Part shown: one piece after another, positions 27,411-36,657 of the stretch
How positions within the stretch are numbered: position 1 is the stretch's first letter
Layout: the number at the start of each line of letters is the position of its first letter
The notes under the pieces: model-generated
What the model saw: only the letters and a program-made list of their open reading frames with translations
Databases searched by the model: none
Told to the model about the DNA's origin: nothing
NCBI GenBank assembly: GCA_023412495.1
Contig: JAEYNP010000129.1
Location: 8,864-72,863 of the forward strand
Source of the DNA: Pseudomonadota bacterium
GTDB taxonomy: Bacteria > Desulfobacterota > Desulfobulbia > Desulfobulbales > Desulfocapsaceae
Direction of reading: 5' to 3'
Length of the DNA stretch: 64,000 nt
Position numbers and translations under genes: made by a program

Positions 27411-28495
27411 CAAACCGCCAAAAGTCGCCGGCAGAGCGCAGGATAAGGGTCCTGGTGGTCGAGGATTCGCCGGTGGCCCGGGAATTGCTGCTGCATATCC
27501 TCGATTCCGATCCTGAGATCGAGGTGATCACCGCAGTCGGCAGCGGAGAGGAGGCGCTCACCGCCGTCGCCCGGCTCAAACCCGACCTCATCACCATGGA
27601 TATCCACCTCCCGGGCATGAACGGCTTCGAGACCACCCGCACCATCATGGAAACCACGCCGGTGCCCATCATTATCATCACCGGCAGTTGTGATATGCGG
27701 GAGCTGGAATTGTCCTTCAAGACCATCGAGGCCGGGGCCCTGGCCGTGCTGCAGAAACCGACCGGCTCAGGATACGATTATGAGCGCCAGGCAAAGGAGA
27801 TCGTCAATAAGGTCAAACTGATGTCCGAGATCAAGGTGGTCCGGCGCTGGGCCCGATCCCCGGGGAAACACCCGGTTCCTCACCAGAACCAGATGGATGT
27901 CTCCCCCCGGCCGACCGCGGTCCATGTGGTCGCAGTCGGGGCGTCCACCGGCGGGCCACCCGTGATTCAGAAGATCCTGGCGGAGCTGCCCCGGGACTTT
28001 ACCCCGCCCGTCCTGATCGTCCAGCACATGGCCGAAGGCTTCATCCGCGGCTTTGCCGAATGGCTCGGCCAGACCTCAGCCCTGCCCGTGCATGTGGCCT
28101 TCCACGGCAGTGTGGCCCGTCCCGGTCATGTTTACATCGCGCCGGACAAGACCCAGATGAAGATCGATGCCGGTGGCCGGCTCCTTTGCCTGAACGACAG
28201 GATGGAGAACGGTCTGCGTCCCTCCGTCTCCTATCTCTTCAGGTCGGTAGCGGAGGTATACGGCAAACATGCCGTCGGTGTACTGTTGACAGGCATGGGC
28301 AAGGACGGCGCCAGTGAATTGCGCCTGATGCGGGAGAAGGGCGCAATCACCATGGCCCAGAATGAGGAGACTTCGGCGGTCTTCGGCATGCCGGGGGAAG
28401 CGATACGGCTCGAGGCGGCGAGATACGTCCTGCCTGCCGACAAAATCGGCATGGTCCTGGCCAGTATAGCCAAAGACAGAAAAATCGAGAGGTAA
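27407..28495 (+). CDS. cheB: CheB receptor methylesterase/response regulator (WspF-like)
   Basis: Encodes 362 residues. Receiver (about 12-130; phospho-Asp in LITMDIHLPGMNGF) and a C-terminal methylesterase domain (about 165-355) with the catalytic triad: Ser in VAVGASTGGPP, His in IVQHMAEGF, Asp in LTGMGKDGASEL. It removes methyl groups from receptor glutamates when phosphorylated, giving adaptation against CheR. The ATG overlaps the cheA stop by four bases. Confidence 0.95.
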   Translation: MTNRQKSPAERRIRVLVVEDSPVARELLLHILDSDPEIEVITAVGSGEEALTAVARLKPDLITMDIHLPGMNGFETTRTIMETTPVPIIIITGSCDMRELELSFKTIEAGALAVLQKPTGSGYDYERQAKEIVNKVKLMSEIKVVRRWARSPGKHPVPHQNQMDVSPRPTAVHVVAVGASTGGPPVIQKILAELPRDFTPPVLIVQHMAEGFIRGFAEWLGQTSALPVHVAFHGSVARPGHVYIAPDKTQMKIDAGGRLLCLNDRMENGLRPSVSYLFRSVAEVYGKHAVGVLLTGMGKDGASELRLMREKGAITMAQNEETSAVFGMPGEAIRLEAARYVLPADKIGMVLASIAKDRKIER

Positions 28496-28508
28496 GGAGA
28501 CAGGGGCC

Positions 28509-30365
28509 ATGCCATTTCAGACGAATGAAAATTCATTCAATATCCTCGTCGTCGAGGACAGCCCGACCCAGGCCGAACAGCTGCGCTACATTCTCGAAAA
28601 AAGGAACTACCAGGTCACCGTGGCCGCCAACGGCAAACAAGCAGTCGAAATCCTCCGGGAATTTCGCCCTCATGTGGTGATAACCGATGTGGTCATGCCG
28701 GAGATGGACGGCTACGAACTGTGCCGGACCATACGCTCCCGGGAACATATCAAGGACATTCCGGTCATCCTGGTCACCACCCTGTCCGATCCCACCGATG
28801 TCATCAAGGGACTCGAGGTCGGCGCTAACAACTTCATAACAAAGCCCTACGACGAGCGCTATCTGGTTTCCCGCCTCCAGTATCTCATCACCAACATGGA
28901 ACTGCGCAAGGAACTCACCGCCGAGATGGGCATCAATGTCTACTTCTCCGGCAGGAACTATTTCATCACCGCCGAACGGCTGCAGATCCTCGACCTGCTG
29001 CTGTCGACATACGAAAACGCCTACCAACAGAACTGCGAGTTGCTGAACGCCCAGAAAAAATTACAGGAGCTGAACGAGCATCTCGAAGACATCGTCCGAG
29101 CAAGGACAGCCGAGCTCCTTTCCGCCAACGCCCAGCTGAAGATCGAGCTGCAGGAACGGTTGCGGGCCGAGGAAGAAAAGGAAAAACTGCTGGCCCAGCT
29201 GCACCAGGCCCAGCGCATGGAGTCGGTGGGGCGGCTGGCCGGTGGGGTTGCTCACGACTACAACAACATGCTCTCGGTCATTCTCGGCTATACCCAGATG
29301 GCTCTCGACAAGGTCCAGCATGATTCAACCCTCCATGAAGACCTGCGGGAAATTCTCTCCGCCGCCGAGCGCTCGTCCAGGATCACCCGGCAGCTGCTCA
29401 CTTTTGCCCGAAAGCAGAACATCGTTCCGCAGGTGCTCGACCTGAACGAGACCGTACAGGGAATGCTCAACATGCTGAAAAGGATGATCGGCGAGGATAT
29501 CACCCTCAACTGGCGACCGGCACCGCACCTTTCGCCGGTGAAGATCGATCCCTCCCAGGTCGATCAGCTCCTCGCCAATCTCTGCGTCAATGCCCGGGAC
29601 GCCATCCTCGGCGTGGGGACCGTCGATATCGAAACCGGCATGGCGGCCATCACGCCGGAGGAAATCGCCGAAAATGCCGCACTTGTGGTCGGCGAATATG
29701 TCGTCCTCACGGTCAGCGATACCGGCTGCGGCATGGAAAAGGACGTGCTGGAAAATATATTCGAACCCTTTTTCACCACCAAAGCCGAGGGACACGGGAC
29801 AGGACTCGGTCTTTCGACCGTCTACGGCATCGTCCATCAGAACAACGGCTTTATCAGCGTCGAAAGCAGCCCCGGCCATGGCACGACCTTCAAGACCTAT
29901 CTACCTACCTGGGACGAATCGGTGGCTGTGGTTGGAACTGCCGGCAACGCGACAACCCGGCGAGGCCAAGGACAGACCATCCTGGTCGTAGAAGACGATG
30001 AGGCAATTCTCAAGCTGACCTGCAGAATGCTCAGCAATCTTGGATACTCGGTCCTGCCCGCCGGCAGCCCCGGCAAAGCCCTGAGCATTGCTAGAGAGCA
30101 TCAAGGGCCGATCCAACTGCTGCTTTCCGACGTGATCATGCCGGAAATGAACGGCCGCGACCTGGCGGAACTGCTGGTGGCCATCCATCCGGATATGAAG
30201 TGCCTCTTCATGTCGGGCTACAGCGCCAACATAATCGAGGGACAGAAGGGGATGGCCAAAGGACTGCAGCTGATCGCCAAACCGTTCATGGCAAAGAACC
30301 TGGCGGCAAAAATCCACGAATTGCTCGACTCGGAGCCAACGCCACCGGCGTCGATGAATAACTGA
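28509..30365 (+). CDS. Hybrid histidine kinase, REC-HisKA-HATPase-REC
   Basis: Encodes 618 residues. N-terminal receiver (about 10-130; Asp in [14 protein letters not shown]), long coiled coil (about 165-240), HisKA with His in [11 protein letters not shown], HATPase ([35 protein letters not shown]), and a C-terminal receiver (about 495-610; Asp in [13 protein letters not shown]). No membrane segment: it is soluble. It follows cheB by 13 bp and occupies the place where Wsp operons have the diguanylate cyclase WspR, so it probably receives phosphate from the CheA hybrid and passes it on. Output partner unknown. Confidence 0.93.
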   Translation: MPFQTNENSFNILVVEDSPTQAEQLRYILEKRNYQVTVAANGKQAVEILREFRPHVVITDVVMPEMDGYELCRTIRSREHIKDIPVILVTTLSDPTDVIKGLEVGANNFITKPYDERYLVSRLQYLITNMELRKELTAEMGINVYFSGRNYFITAERLQILDLLLSTYENAYQQNCELLNAQKKLQELNEHLEDIVRARTAELLSANAQLKIELQERLRAEEEKEKLLAQLHQAQRMESVGRLAGGVAHDYNNMLSVILGYTQMALDKVQHDSTLHEDLREILSAAERSSRITRQLLTFARKQNIVPQVLDLNETVQGMLNMLKRMIGEDITLNWRPAPHLSPVKIDPSQVDQLLANLCVNARDAILGVGTVDIETGMAAITPEEIAENAALVVGEYVVLTVSDTGCGMEKDVLENIFEPFFTTKAEGHGTGLGLSTVYGIVHQNNGFISVESSPGHGTTFKTYLPTWDESVAVVGTAGNATTRRGQGQTILVVEDDEAILKLTCRMLSNLGYSVLPAGSPGKALSIAREHQGPIQLLLSDVIMPEMNGRDLAELLVAIHPDMKCLFMSGYSANIIEGQKGMAKGLQLIAKPFMAKNLAAKIHELLDSEPTPPASMNN

Positions 30366-30763
30366 CTCAAGGGGCCCCCCAGACAACCTCCTCCGAAATC
30401 CGAAGCCTCGAAACGGGGTGGTTGCATTTCCTCCGCGTAGCTCTGCTTCCTGCAAAAAAGGACAAAGTCCGGATAATGAGGACACGCAGGCGGCAGCTCG
30501 GCTTGCTTCGGGCTCCATTCATCCATGCGTTGGGAACAATCCTTCAACTACCTGATTTCACCTACTTCCGTCTCGACTCATTAGAACACCATTTGGCACA
30601 TTATCTGCACCTGTATATTTATCCTGCTCTCCCACGTACAAGAATCCGCCAGGTCATAAGCGACCTCCTTCCGGACCAGTTGCGTCCGCCGCCTTCAAAC
30701 CGGGAGCCGCTTTATCCTGAATACGGCTAATAGAACATCTTCAACACCTGAAGGAGCAAAGAT
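30366..30763. other. Intergenic region after hybrid kinase
   Basis: 398 bp. No gene, no clear rho-independent terminator. The right half (about 30540-30640) is AT-richer and likely carries the alcohol dehydrogenase promoter. Several short frames overlap here but none has a ribosome-binding site or known product. Confidence 0.35.
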
Positions 30764-31972
30764 ATGAAAGCGATAGTTTTTAGAGAGATAGGCAATATTC
30801 GGCTGGAAGATATACCCGAGCCGAAAATCGAGCAGCCGACCGATGCCATCGTCCGCCTGACCTCCAGCGCCATCTGCGGCACCGACCTGCATATGGTCAG
30901 GGGGACGATGCCCGGCATGGTCCCGGGTACGGTGCTCGGCCATGAAGGCGTTGGTATCGTAGAGGAGATCGGCCGGAACGTGCGCAACCTGTCTAAGGGC
31001 GACCGGGTAATCATTCCTTCCACCATTGCCTGCGGCACCTGCGCCTACTGCCGGGCCGGCTATTATTCCCAATGCGATACCGCCAATCCCAATGGGCCGC
31101 GGGCCGGAACCGCCTTCTTCGGCGGACCCAAGGCGACCGGTCCCTTCCATGGACTGCAGGCGGAATACGCACGCATCCCCTTTGCCAATATCGGGCCGGT
31201 CAAGATACCCGAGGAGCTGAACGACGATGCCGCCATCCTCCTGTCCGACATCTTCCCGACCGGCTGGTTTGGGGCGGAGATGGCCGAAATCAAACCCGGC
31301 GACGTGGTACTGGTCTACGGCTGCGGTCCGGTGGGTCTTTTTTCCATACTTTCGGCGCACCTGATGGACGCCGGTCGGGTGCTGGCCGTGGACCGGCTGC
31401 CGTCACGCCTGGAACGGGCCCGGGCGCTGGGGGCCGAGACGATCAATTTCGACGAGGAGGATCCGGTGCAGATCGTGATGGAGCTTACTGCGGGCATCGG
31501 TGCCGACCGGGTTATCGACGCCGTGGGCGTCGACGCCGAACCTCCATCCAAAGGACCTGCGGCGGATTCGATCAGGAAACGCCGCCAGGAATTCCAGCAG
31601 CAGCTAAAAACCGCCGCGCCCGGGGCACGTTCTGAAGGCGAGCATTGGGTCGCGGGGCAGGCGCCCTCGCTGGCTCTCGACTGGGCCCTGCAGAGCGTGG
31701 CCAAGGCTGGCACGCTGTCGGTCGTCGGAGTGTATCCGGAAACCGCCCATTTCTTTCCCTGGGGCGAGGCTATGAACCGCAATCTCACCATCAATGCCGG
31801 CAATTGTCCGCACCGGCGCTACCTGCCCCACCTCATCGAGCTTGTCACTTCGGGAACGGTCGATCCACGGGTCGTCCTCTCCCAGAAAGTATCTTTCGGT
31901 TCAGCTCTCGAGGCTTACGAAAAGTTCGACCACCGCGAGGAAGGCTGGATCAAGGTGGAACTCAAACTCTAG
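30764..31972 (+). CDS. Zinc-dependent alcohol/formaldehyde dehydrogenase (MDR family)
   Basis: Encodes 402 residues of the medium-chain dehydrogenase family, similar in length to the glutathione-independent formaldehyde dehydrogenase-like branch. Catalytic zinc ligands Cys38 (SAICGTDLH) and His60-Glu61 (LGHEGVG), structural zinc cysteines in ACGTCAYCRAGYYSQC, and the nucleotide loop VYGCGPVGLFS. An insertion (about 265-305; SKGPAADSIRKRRQEF) is typical of that branch. It oxidises an alcohol or aldehyde with NAD(P); substrate unknown. AGGAG precedes the ATG. Not obviously linked to the signalling genes around it. Confidence 0.9.
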   Translation: MKAIVFREIGNIRLEDIPEPKIEQPTDAIVRLTSSAICGTDLHMVRGTMPGMVPGTVLGHEGVGIVEEIGRNVRNLSKGDRVIIPSTIACGTCAYCRAGYYSQCDTANPNGPRAGTAFFGGPKATGPFHGLQAEYARIPFANIGPVKIPEELNDDAAILLSDIFPTGWFGAEMAEIKPGDVVLVYGCGPVGLFSILSAHLMDAGRVLAVDRLPSRLERARALGAETINFDEEDPVQIVMELTAGIGADRVIDAVGVDAEPPSKGPAADSIRKRRQEFQQQLKTAAPGARSEGEHWVAGQAPSLALDWALQSVAKAGTLSVVGVYPETAHFFPWGEAMNRNLTINAGNCPHRRYLPHLIELVTSGTVDPRVVLSQKVSFGSALEAYEKFDHREEGWIKVELKL

Positions 31973-32116
31973 CCAGCCGGCTCGGCTGCCGGATCGACCT
32001 GACCTCCAAGGAGAGCGTCTCCAGCAGAGCGTGGAGACGCTTCTTCAGGATCCCGGCCATCCCGTCTGGTTATGGGAACGGGTCGGCATTAGATTTCCTG
32101 CTACTCGAGGGAATGC

Positions 32117-34582
32117 ATGGAACCTTCGCTCATCTTGATCATCGACAATGATCCGTCTTCACGGAACAAGCTGGCAGGCATCCTCAGCCGTATGGGCGAG
32201 AATCTCCTCCTGGCCGAAACCGGAGCGGAAGGCATATCTTTCATGAAAGATCATGCTGTCGATCTCGCCTTGATCAATCTCGGCCTGAGCGACGTTTACG
32301 ATACCATTTCCGGGATAAGGGCTGTTTCTCCTTTGACGGCGATTCTTATCCTAACCGGCAAGACAACCATCGAATCGGCCCTGGAGGCGACCAGGCGCGG
32401 TGCTTTCTCCTTCTTGGTAAAGCCCTTCGACGAAGAGTTGGTAAAGTTCAAGATCCGATGGGCGATTGAAAAAGGGAAGGTGGAGACGCAATACCGGGAG
32501 AGTGAAGCAAAGTTCTCAAAATTACTGGAAGCTGCCCCTGACGGAATATTACTGGTCAATGAAAAGCAGGAGATAGTGCTCGTCAACGGCAGATTCGAGG
32601 AAATGTTCGGCTATCACCGCTCGGAAGTCGTCGGTAAAGATTTGATGATGCTCATCCCTCCCCGTTATCCCCGCCATCACGAACATGCGGAAGAATACAT
32701 TCTGAAGCCGCAAAAGATGCTTATGGCTCACGGGAAAAGACTCTTTGCCCTCCGCAAGGACGGCAGTGAATTTTCGGCCGAAATCGGTCTCAGTCCGCTG
32801 AAAACCGTCGACGGTCTCATGATAATCGCCATCATTCGCGATATCACCGAGCGGATCCGACTGGAGGTACGGCTCGAACATCAGGCAAGCCACGACAGCC
32901 TCACGAAACTTCCCAACCGCAACCTGCTGGTCGACCGTCTCGACCAGGCGCTGGTAATAGCCGAGCGTTATCATCAAAATGTGGCCGTGTTGTTTGCAAA
33001 CCTGGATAACTTCAAGATCATCAACAACAGCCTCGGCCACGATGCGGGGGATCGGGTGTTGAAGGAGGTGGCAACCCGCTTCCGCAGTTGTGTCGGAGCA
33101 AGGGAGATACTCGCCCGCCACGGTGGCGACGACTTCGTTTTCGTTCTTCACGATGTTTTCGAAATGGAGGATATCGCAGTACTGGCGCAGAAAATCCTGT
33201 CTGCCTTGAGCCAGCCGATCGAACTCGGTGCCCACACCCTGGACATTACCTGCAGCATCGGCATCAGTGTATATCCGAAAGACGGAAATGACTCACAAAC
33301 CCTTTTGAAGAACGCCAACGCAGCGATGTTCCGGGCCAAGGAAACCGGATGCAACACCTACTGCTTTTTCACAACTCACTTGAGCGACCGGGCGGTGGCC
33401 CGCATGAACATGGAAAAGCACTTGCGCCGGGCCCTGCTCAAACGCGAATTGTCATTATTTTTCCAGCCGCAGCTGAGCCTCGCTTCCGGCCGGATGATAG
33501 GAGCGGAAGCCCTGCTGAGATGGGAAAATTCCGAGCTGGGAACGGTTTCGCCGACAGAGTTCATTCCCCTGGCGGAGGAAACAGGGCTCATCATTCCCCT
33601 GTGCAAATGGGTTCTGTGGACCGCCTGCACCCAAACCCATCACTGGCGCAAACTGGGATTGCCGAATTTCACGACGGCCGTCAATTTATCCCCCAGGCAG
33701 TTCTGGAATCCAGGTCTGCTCGACACCATTAGCGAGATACTGAGAGAGACCGGGCTGGACCCGGCCTGTCTGGAGTTCGAGATCACGGAAAGCATGGTGA
33801 TGCGGGACAAGGAAAGTGCGCTTGCGATGCTGAATGAACTGAAAAGGATCGGGGTGAAGCTCTCCATCGACGACTTCGGCACCGGGTACTCCAACTTGAG
33901 CTACCTGAGCAGTTACCCGTTCGACAAGCTGAAGATGGACATCTCTTTCGTCCGTGAGATCACCTATGACCCCGGGAGCGCAGCCATCGCCAGGACCATA
34001 ATCTCACTGGCTCACAACCTGGATTTGAAAGTACTTGCCGAAGGGGTCGAAACAGAACCGCAGCTCAGCTACCTGCGGCACTACGGCTGCGACGAGATGC
34101 AGGGATATTTTTTCAGCAAGCCGGTGTCCGAGCAGGAGTTCACGCAGCTCCTGCAGGAAGAACGGAAGCTTTCAGCTCCTCGGGATCGCCATGGCATTCC
34201 CCTGAAGACGCTGCTGATACTGGACGACGAACAGCGCGTCATCGATGTCATGACCAGGATTCTGCACTCGGAAAATTTCCGGATAATCTCCGCCACCTGT
34301 CCCAGCGAAGGCTTCAATCAGCTTGCCCTCAACCATGTGGATGTCATTATCTGCGACCAGAATATGCCCGAAATGAGCGGCGCCGAGTTTCTCAGACGGG
34401 TAAGAAGCCTTTACCCCGACACTATTCGCATTGCCATGTCGGGCCATGCCGACGCCGACATGGTCGCCAATTCCATCAACCAGAGCGGTATCTATAAATT
34501 CCTCATCAAGCCTGTCGACAAGGAGTTACTGATAGATACCGTCAACCAGGCCTTTATGGTAAAAGGAAACCTCTCGCTGTAG
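32117..34582 (+). CDS. REC-PAS-GGDEF-EAL-REC protein, probable c-di-GMP phosphodiesterase
   Basis: Encodes 821 residues: receiver 1 (about 5-120), PAS (about 130-250), GGDEF (about 258-420), EAL (about 425-680), receiver 2 (about 695-815). Receiver 1 has Asn where the phospho-Asp should be (ALINLGLSD). The GGDEF has Asn in place of the first metal Asp (LFANLDNF) and GGDDF instead of GGDEF, so it is probably inactive. The EAL keeps its residues: GAEALLRW, NLSPRQF, EITES, DDFGTGYSNLSYL, KMDISF and AEGVET. Receiver 2 is intact (VIICDQNMPEMSG). So it likely degrades c-di-GMP under control of receiver 2, opposing the SiaD cyclase. Confidence 0.92.
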   Translation: MEPSLILIIDNDPSSRNKLAGILSRMGENLLLAETGAEGISFMKDHAVDLALINLGLSDVYDTISGIRAVSPLTAILILTGKTTIESALEATRRGAFSFLVKPFDEELVKFKIRWAIEKGKVETQYRESEAKFSKLLEAAPDGILLVNEKQEIVLVNGRFEEMFGYHRSEVVGKDLMMLIPPRYPRHHEHAEEYILKPQKMLMAHGKRLFALRKDGSEFSAEIGLSPLKTVDGLMIIAIIRDITERIRLEVRLEHQASHDSLTKLPNRNLLVDRLDQALVIAERYHQNVAVLFANLDNFKIINNSLGHDAGDRVLKEVATRFRSCVGAREILARHGGDDFVFVLHDVFEMEDIAVLAQKILSALSQPIELGAHTLDITCSIGISVYPKDGNDSQTLLKNANAAMFRAKETGCNTYCFFTTHLSDRAVARMNMEKHLRRALLKRELSLFFQPQLSLASGRMIGAEALLRWENSELGTVSPTEFIPLAEETGLIIPLCKWVLWTACTQTHHWRKLGLPNFTTAVNLSPRQFWNPGLLDTISEILRETGLDPACLEFEITESMVMRDKESALAMLNELKRIGVKLSIDDFGTGYSNLSYLSSYPFDKLKMDISFVREITYDPGSAAIARTIISLAHNLDLKVLAEGVETEPQLSYLRHYGCDEMQGYFFSKPVSEQEFTQLLQEERKLSAPRDRHGIPLKTLLILDDEQRVIDVMTRILHSENFRIISATCPSEGFNQLALNHVDVIICDQNMPEMSGAEFLRRVRSLYPDTIRIAMSGHADADMVANSINQSGIYKFLIKPVDKELLIDTVNQAFMVKGNLSL

Positions 34583-34750
34583 ATCCCGCTGAAAACTTCC
34601 ACTGCCATGCAATGAATGTCGGCAGACCGCCTCGCCGCTCCCCATGTTTCCTCTGATGCAACTTCCGGACATAGTATAAAAACATTGACGAATAATCTTC
34701 AAGCAGACCTATCCATGGGATTGTTTTGTTAAACGCATACCGTGCGCCAC

Positions 34751-34780
34751 TTAACAAATTACTGTCAAATACGATATAAG
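34751..34780 (+). promoter_or_regulatory. Possible promoter of the TRAP/glc operon
   Basis: TTAACA (34751-34756), 18-bp spacer and TATAAG (34775-34780), in an AT-rich stretch about 125 bp before dctP. The whole 34583-34906 gap (324 bp) has no gene. Pattern match only. Confidence 0.3.
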
Positions 34781-34906
34781 TTGAAAAAAAGAAAACACCC
34801 GGTATGATCGGCAACGAGTATTTCTGCGGGGGATTACCGGTCACTTCCGCCTGCCGAGTTTCAGGATGATGAAGTGCAACTGCCACCTACCAACAGGGAG
34901 AGGACG

Positions 34907-35944
34907 ATGAAGAACGTATTGGCAAGAAAAATTGCCCGCTGCCTTTGCGGGATGACAACGTTGGCGCTTGTTTTCGGGTTTGCGGCTGTCTCCGGGGCCA
35001 CCGTGAAATTCGGCCATGTGGCGCCGCCGTTTCATGGCCAGTCCAAGGGAGTCGAGGCCTTTGCCGCCCATGTGAAGGAGAAGACCGGCGGCCGCATCGA
35101 CATCGCCACCTTCCCGGCCGGGCAGCTGGGCGGCGAGCTTTCCCTGGCCGAGCAGGTCCAGGCCGGCACCCTGCAGATTGCCTCGGTATCCACCGCGGTC
35201 ATGCAGAATTTCGTGCCCGAGGCATCCATCATGGATATGCCGTTCATCTTCCCGAACCGGGCCACTGCCTATGCCACCCTCGACGACGAAGAACTGCAGA
35301 AGAAATTCTTCTCCTACTTCCCGAAAAAGGGCTTCATCGCCATCGGCTGGACCGAAAATGAGATCCGCGACTTCACCAACAACAAGCGTCCCGTCCGCAC
35401 CCCGGAAGATATCAAGGGACTGAAGGTGCGGGTGATGAATTCCCCGATCTACATCGATACCTTTAAGCAGCTCGGCGCATCGCCGGTGGGCATCCCCTTC
35501 CCGGAGACCTACAATGCCCTGCAGACCGGGGTGATCGACGCCCAGGAGAACCCGATCCTGACCAGCGTGCTGATGAAATTTACCGAAGTGAATAAGCATG
35601 TGACTCTCACCCAGCACAGCGTGACCGAGTGCGTGATCGTCGTCAGCGTCGACTACTGGGAATCCCTCTCCGATGCGGATCGGCAGATCTTCAAGGAGGC
35701 GGCCAAGGTGGCCATCGACACCAACCGCAAGGTGAATGCCGAACTCCACCAGAAACTGCCGAAGTCCGAGATCTCCATCGACGAGTTCGCCCAGCAGAAC
35801 GGCATCGAGATCATCCGGCTGACCGAAGAGGAGCGGGCCCGCTTCCGCGAGGCGATGCGGCCCGTCTGGGATAATTACCGAAAAAAACTCGGTGAGGATC
35901 TGTTCGATTTCCTCCTGGCGAAGATCAAAGAACATAAGAAATAA
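34907..35944 (+). CDS. dctP: TRAP transporter substrate-binding protein (DctP)
   Basis: Encodes 345 residues with a signal peptide (1-30, ending AAVSGA). The DctP fold begins with VKFGHVAPPFHGQSKGVEAF and includes the family segment around the conserved arginine, LKVRVMNSP (contacts the carboxylate of the ligand), then FPETYNALQTGVIDAQENP. It is the periplasmic receptor for a carboxylate substrate. ATG 34907 was chosen over an in-frame ATG at 34874 because GGGAGAGGA precedes it and the signal peptide then starts properly. First gene of dctPQM-glcD-glcF. Confidence 0.95.
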   Translation: MKNVLARKIARCLCGMTTLALVFGFAAVSGATVKFGHVAPPFHGQSKGVEAFAAHVKEKTGGRIDIATFPAGQLGGELSLAEQVQAGTLQIASVSTAVMQNFVPEASIMDMPFIFPNRATAYATLDDEELQKKFFSYFPKKGFIAIGWTENEIRDFTNNKRPVRTPEDIKGLKVRVMNSPIYIDTFKQLGASPVGIPFPETYNALQTGVIDAQENPILTSVLMKFTEVNKHVTLTQHSVTECVIVVSVDYWESLSDADRQIFKEAAKVAIDTNRKVNAELHQKLPKSEISIDEFAQQNGIEIIRLTEEERARFREAMRPVWDNYRKKLGEDLFDFLLAKIKEHKK

Positions 35945-35988
35945 CAGAGTGGCGGCAGATGCCGACGGCCCGGTCGCGCCCGGGAGGC

Positions 35989-36095
35989 TGTCGGATTATA
36001 GCAATTTTTCTCCAGATCAAGGCATTTTCGAAAATTCAACGCAGCCATATAATTTTCGGAAATAACGCAGAGATGGGGAAAAGTGCAATCCGACA
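35989..36095. repeat. MITE-like element, copy B, inside the TRAP operon
   Basis: 107 bp starting TGTCGGATT and ending AATCCGACA (perfect 9-bp terminal inverted repeat); similar throughout to 2916-3021. It sits between dctP and dctQ and would be transcribed with them, forming a long hairpin in the mRNA that could lower expression of the membrane subunits relative to DctP. Confidence 0.7.
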
Positions 36096-36141
36096 ACCTC
36101 CTAAGGCGTGGCTGAGCCGTATTTTTTCGGCTGCAGGAGAA

Positions 36142-36657
36142 ATGACGGTGATCGGCAAACAAGCAGGGCTGCTGCTCGATCGGGCAGAGAAGGCGGTTCT
36201 GGTCTGGATAATACTGGGGCTGGCGGTTATCGGCTGCATCGAGGTGTTTACCAGGTATGTGTTGAATTACTCCTTTACCTGGTATGAGGAGCTGGGGAGC
36301 TATCTCGGCGTCCTCTTCTGCTTTCTCGGCGCTGCCACAGGCGTCAGGACCGGCAGCCATTTCACTATGGATTTCTTCGTCACCCGCGCCCGGCGTCCCT
36401 GGCAGCAGTTGCTGAAGTGCGGCACGGCATTACTGTCCGGCGTCTTCTTCCTGCTGGTCGCCTGGTATTCCTGGAAGATTGTCGGCCGCATGCACGGCTA
36501 CGGCACGACCTCTCCGGCTATGGGCCTGCCCATGTATCTGGCCTATTTGCCCATCCCGGTGTTTTCGGTGATCATGGGGCTGCGATATTTGGCTGTCGGC
36601 TTCAAGGCCCTCCGCGAACTCGGCGGGGCAGCCGAAGTGAGGGAGGAGACACGATGA
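36142..36657 (+). CDS. dctQ: TRAP transporter small permease (DctQ)
   Basis: Encodes 171 residues with four membrane helices (VLVWIILGLAVIGCIEVFTRY, YLGVLFCFLGAATGV, LLSGVFFLLVAWYSW, IPVFSVIMGLRYL), and the DctQ signature FTWYEELGSYLGV. It pairs with DctM in the inner membrane. ATG 36142 has GCAGGAGAA upstream; the frame is open back to 35959, but those codons run through the repeat element. Stop overlaps dctM start (ATGA). Confidence 0.9.
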   Translation: MTVIGKQAGLLLDRAEKAVLVWIILGLAVIGCIEVFTRYVLNYSFTWYEELGSYLGVLFCFLGAATGVRTGSHFTMDFFVTRARRPWQQLLKCGTALLSGVFFLLVAWYSWKIVGRMHGYGTTSPAMGLPMYLAYLPIPVFSVIMGLRYLAVGFKALRELGGAAEVREETR

